Source of the DNA: Selaginella moellendorffii
Lineage: Eukaryota > Streptophyta > Lycopodiopsida > Selaginellales > Selaginellaceae
Length of the DNA: 64,000 nt
Reading direction: 5' to 3'
Assembly: GCF_000143415.4 (NCBI RefSeq)
Contig: NW_003314292.1
Coordinates: forward strand, 737,325 to 801,324
The notes under the pieces were generated by a model. That model was not told the origin of the DNA. It made no database searches and was given only the letters and a program-made list of their open reading frames with translations. This document shows, piece after piece, positions 55,459 through 64,000 of the stretch (its first letter is position 1; every line of letters begins with the position of its first letter). A program made the translations under genes and the position numbers.

Positions 55459-56464
55459 CTGCTAAACACTCCTTCTTTGTTTTGAGGTAGTTCACTTTTG
55501 TCGGTTATAATGTATGGTTGATATATACAATGGGATGGCATTGATCACATACACTCGGGCTCTCTTGCATCAACATACATCCAAAACCAATATAAAAAAC
55601 ATCCACATGTAAAATAAAAGGTCAAGTATAGTCAGGATACACCAAAATTGGAAGAGTCGTCAATAGCTCTTTGATATCCATGACTGCCCGCTCATAGTCC
55701 ACAATCCAAATGAAAAATAATATTGATGATTTCAACAACACTCGCAATGGTATGATGTGATTAAAAAGATGATCCACAAAACAGTCAAGATATTGCACCT
55801 TGCCTAGAAAGTGTTGTACATCATTCACACACTTCAGAGTAAGGAACTTTAAAACAACCACAAGTTTGTTAGGATCAACTTACAAACCTTCACAAGCAAT
55901 ACAATACCCAAAATAAGTCATGTTCTTGGACCCAAACACGCACTTTAACTGCTTTAGCTTTAAAGCAACGTCCTGTAGCCAATCCAACACTTTACAAACA
56001 TCATGAACATCTCCTCCCATGTCCCCTTCGAGTGGATCAAGACATTATCAATGAAGTCAGCACTCACCTCTGGCATATCGCAAAGAACTTTGTCCATCAT
56101 TCACTAAGAAGTTGCTAAAGCACTGTTCAAACCAAATGGCATTACCAAGAACTTGTACAAACCAAATGGTGTACAAAAAACAATCTTATGAATATCTTTT
56201 TCGGCCATTAGTACTAGGCAGTACCCAAAAGCAAGATTTAGCTTAGTGAATTAATGATTTTTCTCTAAACAATCCAAGAGATTAGCAATGTGAGTAGTGT
56301 GACCAATGATATAGCACACCTGAATTTGGAGTTGAACTCTAAGTCCATTGCACTACGAAATAAGGGTCCAGTACAATCCCAAGAGCACCAACCCCCCATA
56401 TCCAGCTCCCCATATCCAGCACCTACATGCAAAATGATGTTAGATGGAGTGTGGCACAATTTTG

Positions 56465-56960
56465 GCATACCAGTGGTTTAACACGAGGAGGAGGGTACCC
56501 CATTGACTAGAGTAGCATGGAGTTTGGGCTTAAACCCAAGCCAGACACAGAATAAAGAGTGACACAGTCTAATGGGAGCCAAACTAATATCTCAGGTGGT
56601 TGGACATGCATTCCAACCACCATCCCTACTATACATTTGGAACCCCCTATGCCCCTCTCCCCCCCCTCCTCCTTAAGGAACACATGCTTTGGGCTTTCAC
56701 CCCAAACCTCCCTTAGTACCAGGAGTTAGTCTCTAGGACAAGTTCAAAACTTACTAAATATGGAATGTTCCTAGATTACAAATTTGGACACAGGATGAAT
56801 ACAATTATGTTCAGGCCGACCTCTACATTCCGTAGATATGCCAAATAAGTGAATCTAGACACTTTCCATAAATAGCATTTGAGACCGAAATGAGACTAAC
56901 ACAAAGGGTGTGATAGTGAGGGTGTTTGGTAGACACAGTAAGCTATCATCCAGCAATATT
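56465..56960 (-). repeat. Partial LTR of the LARD-like family
   Basis: Matches, reverse-complemented, the middle of 39397-40539 (ccaagccagacacagaataa, catccctactatacatttgg, gggtgtttggtagacac). Both ends are lost and it is clearly diverged. Confidence 0.8.
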
Positions 56961-57288
56961 GAAGGACTAGTCTCAATACACAATGGATTTTGCCAAGCCA
57001 GTGCAAGAGAGAGCAAAGTAATTATTAAAGTGCAAGACAGAGCAAAGTAATTATTAAAACTATTTGTTAAGTAATAATTTCATGTTTACAGTTTTATGAT
57101 AGAATATTTAATCAGTATTACCATCAATAAAATTTTCAGTCATAATATTTATACTATATGTTTAGCCTTCTTGTATTATAAAATATTTTAGTAACTATTC
57201 ATTTTTAATTGATAAATATTCAATATATTATTAAATATAAATATTAGTATTATTTAGTGAAACCTAGAAGCATGTGAAGTTTTTCTAA
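56961..57288. other. Very AT-rich spacer
   Basis: No gene. Contains a short direct repeat (gtgcaagagagagcaaagtaattatta twice with one change, near 57000-57055, listed here as two 27-base neighbours). Confidence 0.5.
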
Positions 57289-58161
57289 TTATTTTGGAAC
57301 CCTCCATATTGAAGTTTGCTCAACAATATTAGAAACACTTATATGACCAGTATCTTCAACGCATAATGCCATTGGTTTCCAAATATTTTTCCAATAAATA
57401 TTATATGACCATATAACATTATGAAATTCATCATATAATACTAGATTACCATCAACTTGCATTGTTAAATAACAATTAGTTCCTTTATTTTCTGTATTAG
57501 TCTGCCATATGGTAATAGTTTCTTTATATAATATAACATTACAATTTAGTTGAACATGTAATGAGTATTTTTTATTTAAAGATTGCAGAAATTCTCCACT
57601 TAATAAATTAGAAAAGTTTGAAAAATTAGATGTACTTTTAATGCATGTACGCCTCCACATACAATCTTTATTTTGATTTAAATAACTTAAATAGTTTATC
57701 TTTTGTATACTTAGAATATAAGTATTTTCAACTACATATTCAATACTTAGTGTCCCTAAAATATATTCTGTAATACCATAGTGAATTATGTCATCATCAA
57801 TACGGATGTAATTATTATAAATTCTTTGAAATTCAGCTCTTAATGTCAAACCTTCCCATGGAGTAGTGTAATTTGGAAATAAACTACAAAGAAGTTGATA
57901 GCTAGGAGGAGATATTTCCGAATTCATACTAGATAATAATATCCTAATTCCATAATTCTGATAGTATCTTGTATATCCAGTGTAAAATGGAGCATTAACA
58001 TCTATTTGATCTATAGCCTCTCTTATTGCTCTTAAAATTAATAATTTTGTAGATAATGAGAGATTACTACGATTATCTCTTACAATAAGAGCTGCTAAGC
58101 TGTTATGACTAAATATTATCAGCAAAAATAAAACATATACTGTAATATAGCTATAAATCAT
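57289..58161 (-). CDS. Secreted GNA-type lectin with unknown N-terminal domain
   Basis: Single exon, 290 residues. A signal peptide (YITVYVLFLLIIFSHNSLAA) is followed by about 150 residues I do not recognise (STKLLILRAIREAIDQID, WEGLTLRAEFQRIYNNY). The last 115 residues are a bulb-type mannose-binding lectin fold. Subdomain 2 has the full sugar-site motif QVDGNLVLY, subdomain 1 has QLNCNVILY (Asp replaced by Asn), and subdomain 3 is degenerate (CVEDTGHISV). The two Cys that form the usual disulfide are present (NCNVI, NCYLTM). At most one intact mannose pocket is expected. Codon use is strikingly A/T-rich compared with the neighbouring kiwellin, RPS18 and channel genes. That could reflect its AT-rich surroundings or foreign origin. 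Confidence 0.75.
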   Translation of the reverse strand: MIYSYITVYVLFLLIIFSHNSLAALIVRDNRSNLSLSTKLLILRAIREAIDQIDVNAPFYTGYTRYYQNYGIRILLSSMNSEISPPSYQLLCSLFPNYTTPWEGLTLRAEFQRIYNNYIRIDDDIIHYGITEYILGTLSIEYVVENTYILSIQKINYLSYLNQNKDCMWRRTCIKSTSNFSNFSNLLSGEFLQSLNKKYSLHVQLNCNVILYKETITIWQTNTENKGTNCYLTMQVDGNLVLYDEFHNVIWSYNIYWKNIWKPMALCVEDTGHISVSNIVEQTSIWRVPK

Positions 58162-58589
58162 TATGATTTTTAGATTTAAACTTACAGCTAATCTATATTA
58201 ATAGTAGTGGAACACACTAGGCAACAGATTACTATTTTGGACTTGTTAAAATAAAATAAAATTTCTCTTAAAATAAATAATTTATGTTTTTGTGGTTATT
58301 TAGTTAGAAGTTAAAATAAGAAACAGGAACATCTACTACTATAGTAGATAAGGAGCAAACGCCGAACTTTGTGGGCCACCAGATCTGGCCAATCATAGCC
58401 GTCTGATAGGGGGTAACTGTAAAGGGGTTATTTCTTTAACCACGTGTTTGAGAATAATTGCACTGATGTTTGCTCCCGGCCAATGGGAGGTGGCCAAGCC
58501 GCGTGGTGGGAGAGGAAGGCCTAGCGACGCGTGGCACATGCAAAGTGTTGACCAGAGATTGCTGCTCCAGGGCATCACTCCGGGCAGGA
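58162..58589. other. Intergenic
   Basis: AT-rich upstream region of the lectin gene, turning GC-richer at about 58440. No recognisable gene. Confidence 0.5.
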
Positions 58590-58775
58590 TCAAGTAGGTT
58601 GCAGCCCTTGGAGCGTGCTGTGGATTGCAATTTCTTCCGGTGGGTAAGCAAATCCACTCCCAAATCATTGCTGCTGGCTGGGATTCGAGCTTGATCGTGT
58701 CTACTGCGCTGATTGACATGTATGCTGCGTGTGGCAGCTTGCGAGGCGCGATTCGTGTGTTCCAAGGGATGAAGA
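58590..58775 (+). pseudogene. PPR repeat fragment
   Basis: GLQFLPVGKQIHSQIIAAG, then VSTALIDMYAACGSLRGAIRVF, is a typical stretch of a plant PLS-class pentatricopeptide protein, the organelle RNA-binding family. Only about 1.5 repeats are left, joined directly to the RCL1 piece that follows. Confidence 0.75.
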
Positions 58776-58869
58776 CAGTAGTAGCAGGATTTTGCTCTTG
58801 GAAGAATTCTTTGTGGCCTGTGACAGGCATTACGAATGACAGCAGGGATCCCTGCGCCGACACCTTTTG

Positions 58870-59632
58870 CACAGCAACACTGCCAATGCTTAAGCACTTT
58901 GGTGTTCGAATCGAAGGCCTAGAACTCAAGGTTGCTGCTCGCGGAGCTCCTCCCTTGGGTGGCAGTGAAGTCGTCCTCAAAGTTCCCATTGTCCCCAAGA
59001 GCCTCACGGTCAGTTTCTCGAAACTCCTCTTCTTTTCTTTCTCTCCTCGCTAAGAATCCTTCGCCAGGCTGCTACATGGGTGGACGAGGGCATGGTGAAA
59101 TGTATCCGAGGAGTGAGTTACTCCACACGCGTCTCACCTCATATGGCCAATCGAATGTGGCGTGCTAAATCACTTGCTCCCCGATGTGTACATCTTTACT
59201 GATCACTACACTGGTTCGGAGTCCAGGAAGTAAGTTCCATGATTTTGTGCTGCAAGGTAAGCTTTTTTCATCTTGCTTCCTTTTTCATGGCACAGATCTC
59301 AGGGCTATGGGATCTCACTGGTGGCAGAAACGACCACCGGCTGCATTTTAAGCTCCGAGTGCGTGGCTACGCATTCTGGAGCATCCGAGCTTCAGCTTCC
59401 AAAGGACCTGGGGATGCAAGCAGCCATGTCCTTGCTATAGGAGATAAAGCTGGGAGGAGTTGTAGATTCAACTCACCAGGTATCTATCTATGAAGCTGGA
59501 AAAGAAAGAAGTCGATCTTACAAACTTTCCTATTTGCCATGCAAGGGTTGCTGTTCCCGACCATCAAAGATTTCCTGGGAGTGCAGTTTAGTATCAAGCC
59601 TGACTCAAATCAGTTACATGGAACTTTTTCTA
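58870..59632 (+). pseudogene. RCL1 (RNA 3'-phosphate cyclase-like) pseudogene
   Basis: Pieces in protein order: LKHFGVRIEGLELKVAARG, GSEVVLKVPIVPKSLT, a roughly 60-nt GT-AG intron, AATWVDEGMVKCIRGVSYSTRV, a frameshift, LNHLLPDVYIFTDHYTGSES, then QGYGISLVAETTTGCIL, LGGVVDSTHQ and KDFLGVQFSIKPDSN. This is the C-terminal two thirds of the nucleolar protein RCL1, needed for 18S rRNA processing. Frameshifts and a stop inside (LGMQAAMSLL then stop) show it is dead. Introns are kept, so it is a DNA-level copy. Confidence 0.85.
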
Positions 59633-59812
59633 GAAGCCATCGGTCTTTTCCAGCAGCAGCGCATCCACTCTCCTTGATGTGCACAGCAATTCGAGCTACG
59701 GCCTCAAACTCCAGCCAGCCATCCACGACGATCATCTGCCTCTCATTATCATCATCTGCTGATGCTCCCACTGAAGATAAGAAGCTGGAATACATTTTGG
59801 ACGCCTTCATCG
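59633..59812 (-). pseudogene. Probable DExH-box helicase C-terminal fragment
   Basis: Minus strand reads IVVDGWLEFEAVARIAVHIKE, similar to the (V)DGWL.F.A.A..A.L.KELR stretch near the end of DHX36-type helicases. A second copy of the same stretch is at 63520-63610. In both places it follows the QFSIKPD.NQ codons of RCL1, so the two scraps were copied together. Family call is tentative. Confidence 0.45.
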
Positions 59813-59939
59813 AGCGAAATAGTTATTGCGAGTTTTTGCATATGCCTAATGACGTGGCAATAATTAAGCAGGCCTTTGGGCCAACGGTTGTGATTAACCC
59901 AAAGTTAATCAATTGCTTCATTCAGGATTGCCCTCTCCG

Positions 59940-61466
59940 ATGGCAGCGGTAGCTAGTGATTCTGATGTGGGGTCTCAAGATCATGTAGATTACAATTACC
60001 AGCCATTGCCAGATGATGTTTCTTCACAGCAGCAACAAGTTCTAGGTGATGTAGAAATGGGTGGAGAGAGCAGTGAACCAGGTTTGTGTTTATCTTGATA
60101 AACCAGAATTTAATCACTTTTCTTTCCAGGATCTGAGCACCTTACACAACTTAGTGCTTTAGGTACTTAGTCTATCCCAATACAGTGCTTTACAGCTTAA
60201 CAAATAGGTGTACAAGAAGACTTCAAACAGCTGTTATAGCTGTTACATTTCCAAAGTCCTTTTGTTATTTTAGCAGGTACTGGCACTTGGCTTTTTTGCT
60301 TCATAAACCTTCTCTGTGGCCAAATCCAAGTGCTCAGACATAGACTTACAGCCAAGTGCCCTGTGGGATTATAGGAGGTACTACTCAATTTTAGAATTTT
60401 TTTTAGAGTTTGTAATGGGCTTTTTTAGTTAAGCGTAAATTATATAGCATTCAAGACCCTAGCGTATGGAATTTGATTGCTTCTTCTGAGGAAACACAAT
60501 ATGCATGTGTTCATATTACGGATCTACAGCTCCATTCAGGTGGTGAGCCGCTTTTTATATATGTATTATCTCGGTACGATAGTTATGATTTCCAACATGA
60601 GATCTACTCAACAAGCATGGCATCAACATCAAGGTTCCTTAATATCGATTTCACTGATAGCTACGGCATGCACCTTGCAACAGCTTCAATGGCAGCCAAC
60701 GCTGCTGATAAATACAACCACCTTTTCAAGCCATCTAACTGGCTGTGTATTCAACACTACAAAGTCAGAGCTAAAAATCTGAAATATCATTTGGGGCTCC
60801 ATCGTCTCTTAGTAGATATTTCTATGGCCACACATGTTCGAGTATGGCCAGAGAAGGCTCCTCTAGTGCTTGATTTTGTTAGACCATCAGACATTGTTCC
60901 ACTGAGTCAGTTTGCAGTGGATGCTTCTGCTTATACTTCTTCAACGGTTGCTGCGGCAATCACTGGTGTAGATCAAACGCCTAACACTACAAACATCATA
61001 TTTATTGCTGATGATCTTGAAGCTGAAAACACCTATAAGGTATTTGTAATATTCTGACTGGATTTTTTGGTGAACTTCAAACATAGGTGCATGTGCTGGG
61101 TGATATGGACCATGTCTATCATGAGCTCAAATCATCATGGTTTGCTGGGGCCATGCCAAGTCGTATTTTCTACAATCTCCGAGGAACTAAAGATAAAAAT
61201 GTGTTTAGGATTGCACCCTCGACTATTGTCTTGAAAATTCCTGACGATACGCCTTGGGATCATATACAAAAGCAGTTGCACTCTATCTCATTCATATACA
61301 GAAAGAACTTCTTTGGGGTATGTCTCTCTTGATGTATACCAGCCGTTCAAAACACATGTTTTGTCAATAGGTGCATGGCCATTTCATCCCTAAAAACCCT
61401 CGAACAATCTTTGTTTGTTGCGGCTGCCATGTTTGCAAAAAGTTTAGGGTCGAGAAACAAATGTGA
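59940..61466 (+). CDS. RPA1-like single-strand DNA-binding protein, possibly truncated
   Basis: A five-exon model (59940-60081, 60130-60162, 60429-61039, 61087-61317, 61371-61466) has GT-AG introns and agreeing phases and gives 370 residues. The start is Gln/Asp-rich (MAAVASDSDVG). Exon 3 carries an OB-fold-like section (FLNIDFTDSYGMHLATASM, SNWLCIQHYKVRAKNLKYH), resembling DNA-binding domain A of replication protein A large subunit. Exon 5 has C.CHVCKK and then a TGA; beyond the stop the same frame continues SWCHHCKNEQMFF, which would complete a zinc ribbon like that of RPA1. The TGA may therefore be a nonsense mutation, or a further intron may skip it. No helicase partner is visible. Call is by eye. 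Confidence 0.5.
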
Positions 61467-61590
61467 GATATTAGTTGGTGCCACCATTGCAAGAATGAAC
61501 AAATGTTTTTTCAAACTTTGCGGGTCCATGGCAAATTCTATCCAGATACTAGCCACCCCCAAGACGTTTATATGGAGGACACTTATATAG

Positions 61591-61890
61591 ACTAAGCATA
61601 TGGTCTCACTCCTGGCCAGTTTCTAAGAATGTTCACTTCTACTTGAATGCCTGAGGCAATCAAACTTTTGGAGACAAAGAAGCCACCAACAGACCACTTC
61701 TTATTTTTGACTGGTGCCGATCAAAGCTCACCACAAGTTATTGCGTTCAAGGCTGATTAGAGTACTGTGCACTTTTATTTCCTGTTCTAGTGTGCTTTTA
61801 TTTCCTGTTCCCGTGTGCTTTCATTTTCTATTTGTACAATGTATTGTCTACAAGCTTGATGCATAGTTGTTTATGGGATCCATTGTATTA
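61591..61890. other. Spacer after the RPA1-like gene
   Basis: Short tandem copies of 'gtgcttttatttcctgttc' occur near 61775-61830. No gene. Confidence 0.5.
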
Positions 61891-62112
61891 TTACAACCTC
61901 AAAGTCTCTTGCAAGACTCTCTGGAATGCGAGCTTCCCAATTGCTGCATTGCCCCACTTCTTGTAGCAAGCCAGCAACATCATCATGTCATGAAGCTGGG
62001 CTTGAAAGGCATCATCCGCCACGTCTAGAGCTTCCTGGATTGTTGCCTTGCACAAGGTTGTAACTTGCGTTAGATCAACAAAAACATTTTTTTTCAGGAA
62101 ACTTACGTGCAT
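61891..62112 (-). pseudogene. Possible PPR C-terminal fragment
   Basis: MMLLACYKKWGNAAIGKLAF is reminiscent of the W..LL.AC...GN..IGK.A motif in the end of PPR proteins. The rest does not match anything I know. Low confidence. Confidence 0.3.
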
Positions 62113-63430
62113 GCTGTGCTCATCAGTGTAAGATGACCTTCATGCAATGGATTAAAATCACCGGAAGGAACGACCCTTCTGCCGGTTCTATAGTCTTTGC
62201 TACCTGTATCACAACTTATGAAAAAACTAACCAGTGAGCAAATTTTGAAGTACCTTCACCAGGATAATCGACCATGGAGACATTTCCATGTATTAGCTGC
62301 TTGAGCTCTTCATCCTTTGTGTAATTCAGCCTAGAATCTCAAATTTCTTCCTCAGGGCTCTTCAATTCTCCCGGTACCGTATTCCCAATCTCACAAACAT
62401 CAACCATAGCCTAGACATAAATCAAAAGTTTGGGCAAACTAAAAAGCCTGGTCATAAAAATCATAACCTTGATCAGGAGCTGACTGGATAGACAATCCTC
62501 TCCAAAACAATCTCTATATCCCTGGAGATGAGAAAAACAATCGATTAAATTTGTTGCTGTAAATACACAAGACTTGTGATCTCCTCGCTTGGGACTCCCA
62601 GTCGTCAACGCACCAAAGTGCCTGCACTACATTCCAAGAAAAAATCCGCTTACTCGATCAAGAAAAAACTATCTGCATGCAGCACAAGTTATTTATAAAG
62701 CTTAAGAGCCGCCATCATTGAAAATTGTGGCTACGTTCAAGTGACATATTAGAGATGTTCCTAAGATATGATAAATGACAGTATACCTGACTTTCTCTAC
62801 AAATGAGACCGTTCATGAGGAGACATGGATACCAATTGCTTCCAAATGCTTCCTTTCTATAATCTTCACCATTCTTCAATTTGAAAAAAAACTCCATAGT
62901 GCTGGTTTCATTAGTCCTATATTTTATAAGCATTAGCATTGGAGTTCAAATTGACAGCAACAAAGAAAAGTTTACCCTGAGTGATTTAACAAATCCTTTA
63001 GCGAAGGGAAGTGGCCTCGGTATAGTTTTCTTCAGAATCTTCAGAATAAGAATCCAAAACCTACAAATGCAAAGAAGTCTCATAATACTGGAAATCCCAC
63101 CAAACTCTCATGTTTTTTAGAAAGGTTTTTACGATGCAGCAGATGAAATGTAATTCCCAAATGTAGCTGAAACGGATTCCTACACTTACGACATCAAACT
63201 AAAGCATAAGGAAGTTGGAGAAGAGTACCTGGTGTAGAACTACATTGCTGTGGCGATTTACTTGTTTTCTTGCAGTACCTGGCACTTGGTCTTGAAGAAG
63301 ATGACATGGGCGGAGCAAGAGCTACACTTGCTATGGACGCCATGATTGAAGCTAAGAGCCGGCAGGATTGGCTTCACTTGCGGCTCCTTGTGAATTCTCC
63401 ACACAGACGAGGCTGGCAGTGAAATCCCAC
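62113..63430. other. No clear gene
   Basis: About 1.3 kb with short frames on both strands. A minus-strand gene with short exons is possible but I cannot support one. Confidence 0.4.
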
Positions 63431-63439
63431 TTCTGGGCG

Positions 63440-63620
63440 ACAGCGCCGGCGAGGGCCTAGGGGTGCAGTTTAGTATCAAGCCTGACCCGAATCAGTTATG
63501 TGGAACTTTTTCTTACCACGCTAGAAGCCATTGGTCTTTTCCAGCAGCAGTGCGTCCACTCTCCTTGATGTGCATAGCAATTCGAGCTGCGGCCTCAAAC
63601 TCCAGATTCTTGAGCTATTG
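63440..63620 (+). pseudogene. Second copy of the RCL1/helicase junction
   Basis: LGVQFSIKPDPNQLCGTFS repeats the RCL1 codons and the junction at 59578-59632, and the following bases repeat 59633-59720 with a 12-base insertion (taccacgctaga). Part of a local duplication of about 150 bp. Confidence 0.75.
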
Positions 63621-64000
63621 TGACAAGCTTGACACTGCTGTAGCTAGGGCAACGACATCTCGCAATGCCCTAGAAATCCCGCTCTCCCAAAAGCACCAGA
63701 TCCAATCTGTCACACTTTTTTTGCTAAATCTCACGATAACCCTAAATCTCACAATTAGGCTTTGGGCGATCCAAATTGGAGGTGCTGTGTCAACGCTGGT
63801 GTCTTTGCTCCTGAGAACCCCATCGCAAGTTGTTATTTGTGAGGAGTTCCATCAAAGCAAGGTATTTGTGGTGCATAGAATTTGTATGATCTTCATTCTT
63901 ACTCCACTGCCAGGAAATGGGACAAGGCGATTTAAGCTCTTAAATGCTTTGAAGCACATTCAGTCGGCACAGCCTTACGCACCTGGACGTGAAGCTTGAC
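63621..64000 (+). other. Open but unrecognised sequence at window end
   Basis: A plus frame stays open to the edge (IGGAVSTLVSLLLRTPSQVVICEEFHQ). I do not recognise it and it may be a fusion of scraps. Confidence 0.3.

Larger units (their letters stand above)
52893..56460 (-). mobile_element. Decayed Ty3/gypsy element (same family as the outer one)
   Basis: The 3' LTR (52893-53068) lies at the left, followed in minus orientation by pol in reverse order along the map. Integrase end (YKMDELMLGHFPYLTKRGLSKG, 53400-53160), integrase core (DNGPTFIVEAFHVLMSH, 54430-54200), the zinc-finger region (near 54700-54900), RNase H (55861-55622) and RT (FGLYKFLVMPFGLNSA, near 56200-56100) are visible. Stops are frequent. 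The 5' end is cut at about 56460 by the LTR fragment that follows. It hosts a TRIM element and a TRIM solo LTR. Confidence 0.8.

Noticed and set aside
57289-58161. A ribosome-inactivating protein with lectin domain
   Set aside because: The lectin part is GNA-type, not ricin-B-type, and the N-terminal part lacks the Tyr...Glu-Ala-x-Arg active-site pattern.

Overview
The window looks like nuclear DNA of a seedless land plant, most likely a Selaginella-type lycophyte. This is inferred from plant-specific families (type I MADS, kiwellin, GPI-anchored LTP, B' subunit, TPK channel), very short spliceosomal introns (about 43-80 nt in most genes) and a high load of LTR elements. No species marker was checked.

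Layout. 1-5.1 kb: old Ty3/gypsy debris, a MITE, an F-box gene (2902-4478, minus) and broken type I MADS pieces. 5.1-9.5 kb: ordinary gene land with a tRNA-Leu(CAA), a small acidic ORF, an intact PP2A B'/B56 gene and an LTPG gene. 9.7-17.5 kb: a duplicated block with a second, nearly identical F-box gene, two broken DMC1 copies, an RPS18 scrap and MADS pseudogenes. One ORF at 16.2-17.0 kb runs through F-box, RPS18 and DMC1 pieces in a row.

18.3-41.0 kb is a nest of retroelements. A gypsy element (plus strand) was entered by a second gypsy element (19623-29758, minus, 5-bp duplication CTACT). That element was entered by an intact, very young copia element (24253-28897, duplication GCCAA, one mismatch between its 154-bp LTRs). 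The outer element also holds an old solo LTR (30269-31414) and a 7-kb element without recognisable coding capacity (33539-40539, duplication GGTGA).

41.1-48.8 kb returns to the MADS/F-box family: pseudogenes surround one apparently complete MADS gene (44545-45721) whose three-exon model encodes two MADS domains in tandem. A secreted PEBP-like gene lies next to it. 49.0-52.1 kb holds kiwellin, RPS18 and a two-pore K+ channel, all on minus. 52.9-57 kb is another decayed gypsy element carrying a TRIM element. 57.3-58.2 kb is an AT-rich secreted GNA-type lectin. 58.4-64 kb is a scrapyard of PPR, RCL1 and DExH-helicase fragments around an RPA1-like gene.

The genes do not form one pathway. Housekeeping genes sit between a locally expanding F-box/MADS family and transposon nests. 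The strongest candidates for something undescribed are the double-MADS gene and the multi-gene chimera with retained introns.
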